Assembly: GCF_014621695.1 (NCBI RefSeq)
Contig: NZ_CP061281.1
Coordinates: forward strand, 992,001 to 1,056,000
DNA: 64,000 nucleotides
Source of the DNA: Streptomyces xanthii
Lineage (GTDB): Bacteria > Actinomycetota > Actinomycetes > Streptomycetales > Streptomycetaceae
Direction: 5' to 3'
Positions 59,389 to 64,000 of the stretch are shown one piece after another. The stretch's first letter is position 1. Every line of letters starts with the position of its first letter. The notes beneath the pieces are model-generated. The model was not told the origin of the DNA, searched no databases, and worked only from the letters and a program-made list of their open reading frames with translations. Made by a program: the position numbers and the translations under genes.

Positions 59389-59934
59389 CTACGGACCTGC
59401 GGTGATCAGCGCGACCGCCGTCCGGGTCACCTCGCGGTCGGGCGGGGTGTCGTCGAGGGCGCCGTGCAGGGTCAGGCCCTCGATCAGGGCGTCGAGGCGG
59501 CGCGCGGCAGGTGCGCTGAAGTGCTGTTCCAGGAGGCGGCGGCTGCTCCGCATCCAGGCCGCGGTCAGGGTCCGGTACTCGGGGCGGCGGGCGGCCAGGG
59601 TGTAGAGCTCCTGGGTCAGGACCAGGTCCCGGCGCGGACCCTCGGCGACCGCGTGGATCAGCGTGGTCACGGCCTCACGGGCCTGCTCGGGGGTCCGGGC
59701 CGGGGCCAGGTGGCGTTCGAAGACGGCGACGATGTGCGCGGCGAACCCGGTGAAGGCCTCCCTGAGCAGGTCGTCGATGCCGGTGAAGTGGTACGTCATG
59801 GAGCCGAGCGGGACCCCGGCGCGGGCCGCGATCTTGCGGTGCGAGACGCCGGCGACGCCCTCGTCTGCGATCAGGTCGAGGGTGGCGGCGAGGACCGTCT
59901 CGCGGCGCCGGGGGTCGGTCTGTCCGGTGGCCAT
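59389..59934 (-). CDS. TetR family regulator of the acetyltransferase operon
   Basis: A 181-residue TetR protein. The helix-turn-helix is LDLIADEGVAGVSHRKIAARAGVPLGSMTYHFTGIDDLL (about 19-57). The C-terminal domain resembles those of efflux or acetyltransferase regulators. It follows the acetyltransferase gene on the same strand with a 14-bp gap, so both should be in one operon. Two palindromes before the acetyltransferase start are its probable binding sites. The ligand is unknown. Confidence 0.9.
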   Translation of the reverse strand: MATGQTDPRRRETVLAATLDLIADEGVAGVSHRKIAARAGVPLGSMTYHFTGIDDLLREAFTGFAAHIVAVFERHLAPARTPEQAREAVTTLIHAVAEGPRRDLVLTQELYTLAARRPEYRTLTAAWMRSSRRLLEQHFSAPAARRLDALIEGLTLHGALDDTPPDREVTRTAVALITAGP

Positions 59935-59948
59935 GAGAGTCGCCGCGG

Positions 59949-60554
59949 TCAGATCGTGCGGACGGGGCGGGCCGGATTGCCGACCGCGACGACGTTCGCC
60001 GGGATGTCGCGGGTGACGACGGCGCCGGCCCCGATCACGCTGTTGTCCCCGATCGTGACGCCCGGGCAGACGATGGCGCCGCCACCGAGCCAGACGTTGT
60101 CCCCGATGGTGACGGGCCGGGCGGCCTCGAGCTTGTCGCGGCGCGGCTGGGGCTCGACCGGGTGGGTCGGGGTGAGGAGCTGGACGTTCGGGCCGATCTG
60201 GCAGTCCTCGCCGATGGTGATCGCGGCGACGTCGAGCGCCGTCAGGTGGTAGTTCACGAAGGTCCGGGCGCCGATCGTGATGTTGCTGCCGTAGTCGACG
60301 TAGAGGGGCGGCCGCAGTTCCACGTCCTCGCCGACGGAGCCGAGCAGTTCGTCGAGGAGCGGGCGGGCCGCGGCCGGGTCCTCCAGGTGGGCGGCCTGGT
60401 AGCGGGCGGCCAGGCGCATGGCCCGCTGCTGGCGCCGGGCGATCTCGGGGTCGTCGGCGATGTAGAGGTCCCCGGCCTCCATGCGCTCCAGCTGGGAGCG
60501 CGGGTCGTCGGCGAGGGCGTCCGGCGCGGGGCGGGGTGTCGTGGACTCAGGCAT
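59949..60554 (-). CDS. Hexapeptide-repeat acetyltransferase, maltose O-acetyltransferase type
   Basis: A 201-residue LacA/Maa/NodL-type enzyme. The Maa N-terminal helical domain (ERMEAGDLYIADDPEIARRQQRAMRLAARY) is followed by left-handed beta-helix repeats: ITIGEDCQIGPNVQLL, VTIGDNVWLGGGAIVCPGVTIGDNSVIGAGAVV. The catalytic His is in LLTPTHPV. It transfers acetyl from acetyl-CoA to a sugar hydroxyl. TACGAT seven bases before ATG 60554 suggests a leaderless message whose -10 lies inside the first operator. The TetR gene follows in the same operon. Confidence 0.9.
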   Translation of the reverse strand: MPESTTPRPAPDALADDPRSQLERMEAGDLYIADDPEIARRQQRAMRLAARYQAAHLEDPAAARPLLDELLGSVGEDVELRPPLYVDYGSNITIGARTFVNYHLTALDVAAITIGEDCQIGPNVQLLTPTHPVEPQPRRDKLEAARPVTIGDNVWLGGGAIVCPGVTIGDNSVIGAGAVVTRDIPANVVAVGNPARPVRTI

Positions 60555-60592
60555 GCGTACGATCGTACGCCTCGCAGTGTACGAACGTACGC
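60555..60592. promoter_or_regulatory. Two TetR-type palindromic operators
   Basis: A perfect 16-bp palindrome GCGTACGATCGTACGC (60555-60570) abuts the acetyltransferase ATG. A second, GTACGAACGTAC (60579-60590), with one central mismatch, is centred 22 bp away, about two helical turns. The -10-like TACGAT lies within the first. Confidence 0.8.
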
Positions 60593-60758
60593 CCCCGGCC
60601 GTCGGTCTCGACTGCCTGCGGTCGGAGCGGCGCGCGTACGCGTGGGTCATGCGGCTCCACCGCGGGCTGCCCCGGGCGGCGGCCGGTACGTGATGGAGCG
60701 GCCCGAGCCGGTCGATCCTCCGGCCGCCTGCCGCGCCCTTGAGTAGGCTCCCGTCTTC

Positions 60759-61070
60759 GTGAGCCTCTTGATGTCCCGGGCCCGGGCCCGCCTGGCCCCC
60801 GGCACCGTCGCGGTCTGCGATCTGCTGGTGTGCGGTGTGCTGTTCCTGGTGGGGCTCGGCGTGATCGGGACCGCGCCGACCACCGGGGCCGAGGAGAGCG
60901 CCGCCTGGGAGTCGGCCGGGTGGCTCTACGTCGGCTGGCTGCTCGGCGGGCTCGTGCTGTTCGCCGCGCTGTGGAGGGTGCCGGGGGCGCTCGCGCACGT
61001 GGCGGCGATGCTGGTGTCGCCGTGCGTGGTCGTGTTCCTGCCGCTCGGGGTGTCAGCCCTTCTCCGGTGA
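60759..61070 (+). CDS. Small membrane protein, three helices
   Basis: A 103-residue hypothetical with three hydrophobic segments (VAVCDLLVCGVLFLVGLGVIG, WLYVGWLLGGLVLFAALW and AAMLVSPCVVVFLPLGVSALL). No family is recognised. GTG 60759 has TAGGCT nine bases upstream and no ribosome site. Its last 18 bases overlap the 3' end of the convergent MFS gene. Codon bias supports a real gene, although a false frame cannot be excluded. Confidence 0.55.
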   Translation: MSLLMSRARARLAPGTVAVCDLLVCGVLFLVGLGVIGTAPTTGAEESAAWESAGWLYVGWLLGGLVLFAALWRVPGALAHVAAMLVSPCVVVFLPLGVSALLR

Positions 61071-62429
61071 GGATCTGGCGGAGGCCTGCGCCGGTGACGC
61101 CTGGGGCCTGCCCGTGCGGACCGGTGTCGCGTCCGCGCGGACCAGGCCTCTGATCGCCGGGACGGCCAGCAGCATCGCCGCCACCAGGACCGTCACCGCG
61201 CCGCCCGCGAGGAGGACGTGATGGGTGCCGAACAGGCCGGCCGCCGGGCCCGCCAGCGCCTGGCCGACCGGGGCCATCGCGAGGGAACCGGCGACGTCGT
61301 AGGCGTGGATGCGGTTGAGCACCTCGCGCGGGACCTGGGTCTGGACGCTGGTCGCCCACATGACGCCCCAGAAGGACTGGCCCGCGCCGGCCACCGCGCA
61401 GCCGGCCATCATCCACGGCACGGACAGGCCCGCGCCGACCGTCGCGGGGAAGAGCGCGAAGCCGAACAGGGCGAGGGAGCCGGCGCGGAGCATCCGGCGG
61501 GGGCGCAGGCGCAGGGCGATGAGGCCGCCGACGACGGTGCCCGCGCCGAGCGCCGAGTTGATCAGGCCGTAGACGCGGGGGCCGTGTTCCTGCGTGACCT
61601 GGGTCGCGACGAGCGGTATCGCGGGGCCCGAGGCGCCCACCATCAGGACGCACCAGATCGCGATGACGCCCCAGAGCCAGGTCCGGGAGCTGAACTCCCG
61701 CCATCCGACGATCAGTTGCCGCTTGAATCCCTCGTGCGGGGCCTGGTCGTCGACCGGGACGGGCGGCAGGCGCAGCAGGAGGAGGCACAGGGCGCTCAGG
61801 GCGTACGTGGCGGCGTGCGCGGCGAAGACGAGGCCCGGGGAGGCGAAGGCGACGAGCATGCCCGCGACGGCCGGGCCGGCGAGCTGGGCGCCGGACTCCG
61901 CGACGCGGATCGCACCGTTCGCCGCCTGGACGTCGGCGGCGAGGCGGGGCACCGTGCTGGCGACGCCGGGCTGGAAGAGGGCGGAGGCCGCGCCGTTGAC
62001 CGCGCCGATGACGCAGATCTCCCAGAGCACCACGTGCCCGGTGAAGAACATGACCGCGGCGAGGGCCTGCGTGATCAGGCGGGTGACGTCGGCGCCGATC
62101 ATCAGCAGCCGCGTGCTGAAGCGGTCCGCGAAGACACCGCCGAAGATCACCAGTCCGGCGAAGCAGCCGACTGACGCCGCCATCGCGAGGCCGACCGCGC
62201 CGGCGCCGTATCCGTACTGGAGCAGTCCCGCCGCGAGGGCGACGGGCAGCATCGTGTCGCCGAGCTTCGCGACGGCCCGTGCCGTGAAGAACAGGTTGAA
62301 GTCGCGGGACCAGATCCCGCGCCGTCTCCCCTTTCTCTCCTTCCTCGCCCGCTCGACCGGCCCCGGGTCCTCTCCCGGCTCTCCTGACTCCCGCGTACCG
62401 TCCCGCCCCCGTGACGACCCGCTGCTCAT
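61053..62429 (-). CDS. MFS transporter, MFS_3/EntS-like
   Basis: A 458-residue major facilitator with 11-12 hydrophobic helices after a 40-residue charged N-terminal tail. Features such as FFTARAVAKLGDTMLPVALAAGLLQ and VFADRFSTRLLMIGADVTR fit the MFS_3 group that includes siderophore and macrolide exporters. GAVNGAASALFQPGVASTVPRL lies in helix 4-5. The C-terminal tail is Ser/Pro-rich. Substrate is unknown; no biosynthetic genes adjoin it. Confidence 0.87.
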   Translation of the reverse strand: MSSGSSRGRDGTRESGEPGEDPGPVERARKERKGRRRGIWSRDFNLFFTARAVAKLGDTMLPVALAAGLLQYGYGAGAVGLAMAASVGCFAGLVIFGGVFADRFSTRLLMIGADVTRLITQALAAVMFFTGHVVLWEICVIGAVNGAASALFQPGVASTVPRLAADVQAANGAIRVAESGAQLAGPAVAGMLVAFASPGLVFAAHAATYALSALCLLLLRLPPVPVDDQAPHEGFKRQLIVGWREFSSRTWLWGVIAIWCVLMVGASGPAIPLVATQVTQEHGPRVYGLINSALGAGTVVGGLIALRLRPRRMLRAGSLALFGFALFPATVGAGLSVPWMMAGCAVAGAGQSFWGVMWATSVQTQVPREVLNRIHAYDVAGSLAMAPVGQALAGPAAGLFGTHHVLLAGGAVTVLVAAMLLAVPAIRGLVRADATPVRTGRPQASPAQASARSSPEKG

Positions 62430-62533
62430 ACCCTCCGGCTCCTCCCCGGTGCCGCGCCGCGCACGGCCGCACCGCCCGATCCCACCCCGCGGGCCGGATC
62501 ATGCCACGCGGGGCGGACAGGTCGCCGGGGATT

Positions 62534-62893
62534 TCAGTCCGTGGCCGGGCGGCCCAAGTGCGGGTGGGATTCGAGCAGTCGGGTGGGGGCGGCCTGGCGC
62601 CAGGAGTCGGCGAGGATGTCGCGCAGCTCGTCCGTGTCCTCGAGTGCGGAGAGCCGGACGCGGACCCAGGCGAAGGCCGCCTCGTGGTCCGCGATCCAGA
62701 ACTTCTCCGGCTCCGCGAGCACCAGTTCGTCCCGCTCCTCCTTGGGGCAGCGCACCGCGATGGAGGTCTCCTCCTCGGGCAGCGTGGCGAACATCTTCCC
62801 CGCCACCCGGAACGTGGGCATGCTCCAGGCGATCTTCTCCGTCGTGTCCGGGAGGGAGAGGGCGATGGTGCGAACGTCTTCTGCGTCGGGCAT
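62534..62893 (-). CDS. MmcQ/YjbR family DNA-binding-like protein
   Basis: A 119-residue protein of the YjbR/CyaY-like fold family. Typical segments are ALSLPDTTEKIAWSMPTFRVAGKMFATL and KEERDELVLAEPEKFWIADH, then AAFAWVRVRLSALEDTDELRDILADSWR. Family members are often annotated as DNA-binding, but the evidence is thin. TACGGT (62906-62901 on the minus strand) lies seven bases before ATG 62893 and no Shine-Dalgarno is present, so the message is probably leaderless. Confidence 0.85.
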   Translation of the reverse strand: MPDAEDVRTIALSLPDTTEKIAWSMPTFRVAGKMFATLPEEETSIAVRCPKEERDELVLAEPEKFWIADHEAAFAWVRVRLSALEDTDELRDILADSWRQAAPTRLLESHPHLGRPATD

Positions 62894-62979
62894 GGAAGGA
62901 ACCGTAACCAAGAGCACTGACAACGGCCCGCGTTCACGACCCGGCCGGTCCGGACCGGTCGGGGCGGGTGCCGGCCGTT

Positions 62980-63945
62980 TCAGGGCAGGCGCTTGTCCAG
63001 CCAGGCGGTCAGGTCCGCCTGCACCTCGTCGCGGTTGGTCTCGTTGAGGATCTCGTGGCGGGCGCCCTCGTAGCCCTTCCAGGTGAGGTCGGTGACGCCG
63101 ACGTACCGGAGGTCCTCGAGGAGTTCGTGGACGAGGGTCATGCGCTGGTTGCAGGGGTCCTCGGTGCCGACGGCTATGTGGACGGGCAGGTCGGCGGGGA
63201 TGCAGGCCACGTTCGCGGGTTCGTTGATGCGGCGGACGGCGCGGACCCAGTCCAGGGACAGGCCGGCGGAGAACGGGAAACCGCAGCGGTCGTCGGCGAC
63301 GTAGCGGTCCACCTCGTCCGGGTCGCGCGAAAGCCACTCGAAGCCGGTGGCGCCGGCCTCGTCCTCGTACGGCGCGTTGAAGGAGGCGAAGAGGTCGGGG
63401 ACGTACGAGGAGATCGCGGCGCGGCCGCGGTCGGCGATGTCGGCCTCCAGGGCGGCGATGGAGCCCTCGTTGTCGGCGCCGGGCAGGGAGCGGAAGGTGC
63501 CGGAGAGGATGAGTCCGGCGAGGTCGTCGGCGTAGCGCTGGGCGTAGTCGCGGGCGAGCATCGAGCCGAGGCTGTGGCCGAGCAGGACGAACGGCACGTC
63601 GGGGTGGAGCGCGCGGGCCTGGTCGCCGATGGCCTTGAGGTCCTCGACGATGGACAGCCAGGCGTCGACGGTGCCGGGTTCGGCGTCGTCGGTGACGCCG
63701 TGGCCGCCGGTCGTGGCGGCTGTCGCGCCGTGGCCTCGGTGGTCGGAGGCGATGACTCCGTAGCCGTGGGCGGTGAGGTGGCGGGCGAAGCGGTCGTAGC
63801 GCAGTCCGTGTTCGGCGGCGCCGTGGGCGATCTGCACGAAGGCGCGGGGGCGGGCGCTGTCGGGCAGCCAGGTGTAGACGGCCACGGCGGCTCCGTCGCC
63901 GGTGGTCAGCTGGCTCGTCACGTAGGCCGGGTCGGTGGCTGTCAT
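62980..63945 (-). CDS. Alpha/beta hydrolase, monoacylglycerol lipase type
   Basis: A 321-residue serine hydrolase (Hydrolase_4 group). The HG oxyanion region is QIAHGAAEHG, the nucleophile elbow is LLGHSLGSM (Ser about 128), the acid Asp lies in VGTEDPCNQRM and the His in GYEGARHEILNE. It would hydrolyse a lysophospholipid or monoacylglycerol. The start is ATG 63945; GGAGCCGCCC precedes it. No signal peptide is present. The gene is monocistronic as far as the window shows. Confidence 0.9.
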   Translation of the reverse strand: MTATDPAYVTSQLTTGDGAAVAVYTWLPDSARPRAFVQIAHGAAEHGLRYDRFARHLTAHGYGVIASDHRGHGATAATTGGHGVTDDAEPGTVDAWLSIVEDLKAIGDQARALHPDVPFVLLGHSLGSMLARDYAQRYADDLAGLILSGTFRSLPGADNEGSIAALEADIADRGRAAISSYVPDLFASFNAPYEDEAGATGFEWLSRDPDEVDRYVADDRCGFPFSAGLSLDWVRAVRRINEPANVACIPADLPVHIAVGTEDPCNQRMTLVHELLEDLRYVGVTDLTWKGYEGARHEILNETNRDEVQADLTAWLDKRLP

Positions 63946-64000
63946 GGGCGGCTCCGCGATCGGGGGGGGGGCGGGACAGGGTGCATCTTGCCCGTCGCCG

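Noticed and set aside
63961..63974. G-run at the right edge
   Set aside because: A homopolymer of about ten G before the last gene; may be sequencing or phase-variable, but nothing else supports function.

Overview
The window is a high-G+C actinobacterial chromosome segment, almost certainly from a Streptomyces. Third codon positions are nearly all G or C, many starts are GTG, and typical families are present: Methyltransf_19, DUF6243, DUF4139, PucR and LAL regulators, a long glyceraldehyde-3-phosphate dehydrogenase, and Tat-exported glycosidases. Most of it reads as ordinary chromosome; one stretch is clearly acquired.

Layout. 1-5.9 kb: start of an ABC exporter under a MerR-type promoter, a GH3 glycosidase, a crotonase, a GNAT acetyltransferase and a methyltransferase. 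6-9 kb: two small genes (one a 25-residue bL37-like ribosomal protein) and two coupled cupin/JmjC-like proteins. 9-14.4 kb: aldehyde dehydrogenase and 4-aminobutyrate-type aminotransferase flanking a 118-bp tandem repeat, then an MscS channel and an APH-family kinase. 14.6-23.8 kb: a catabolic locus with FdrA, DUF1116, DUF1097, a cytosine-deaminase-like amidohydrolase, acetamidase/formamidase, carbamate kinase and a PucR regulator. It looks built to break down a nitrogen-rich amide or ureide and recover ATP from carbamoyl phosphate. 23.9-31.1 kb: signalling and stress genes (PAS-SpoIIE phosphatase, LAL regulator, antiporter, small membrane proteins).

31.2-36.7 kb: an integrated element bounded by perfect 56-bp direct repeats, one of which is the 3' half of an intact tRNA-Pro(GGG). 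It carries a coupled gene pair: a 1115-residue SIR2-like/P-loop NTPase protein and an unrecognised 284-residue partner. It also holds a restriction-endonuclease-like remnant and tandem TGGTCCCCA sites near both ends. No integrase gene is visible. This is the best candidate for an undescribed system, most likely phage defence.

36.8-49.8 kb: DUF309, a DHA2 efflux pump with a winged-helix-like tail, a TSUP transporter, a thiolase/acyl-CoA ligase pair, a two-component system, Gap, an SGNH hydrolase, and a divergent TetR/FBP pair sharing a perfect operator. 49.9-64 kb: a DUF4333 lipoprotein, a GH89 glycosidase, a tandem DUF4139 pair, a VTT membrane protein, a DUF6243 protein, a second tRNA-Pro(GGG), an acetyltransferase/TetR operon with palindromic operators, an MFS pump, a YjbR protein and an alpha/beta hydrolase.

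Many genes lack a Shine-Dalgarno sequence but have a TANNNT hexamer about seven bases before the start codon, suggesting leaderless transcripts. Functions are read from motifs and family knowledge; no database search was run.
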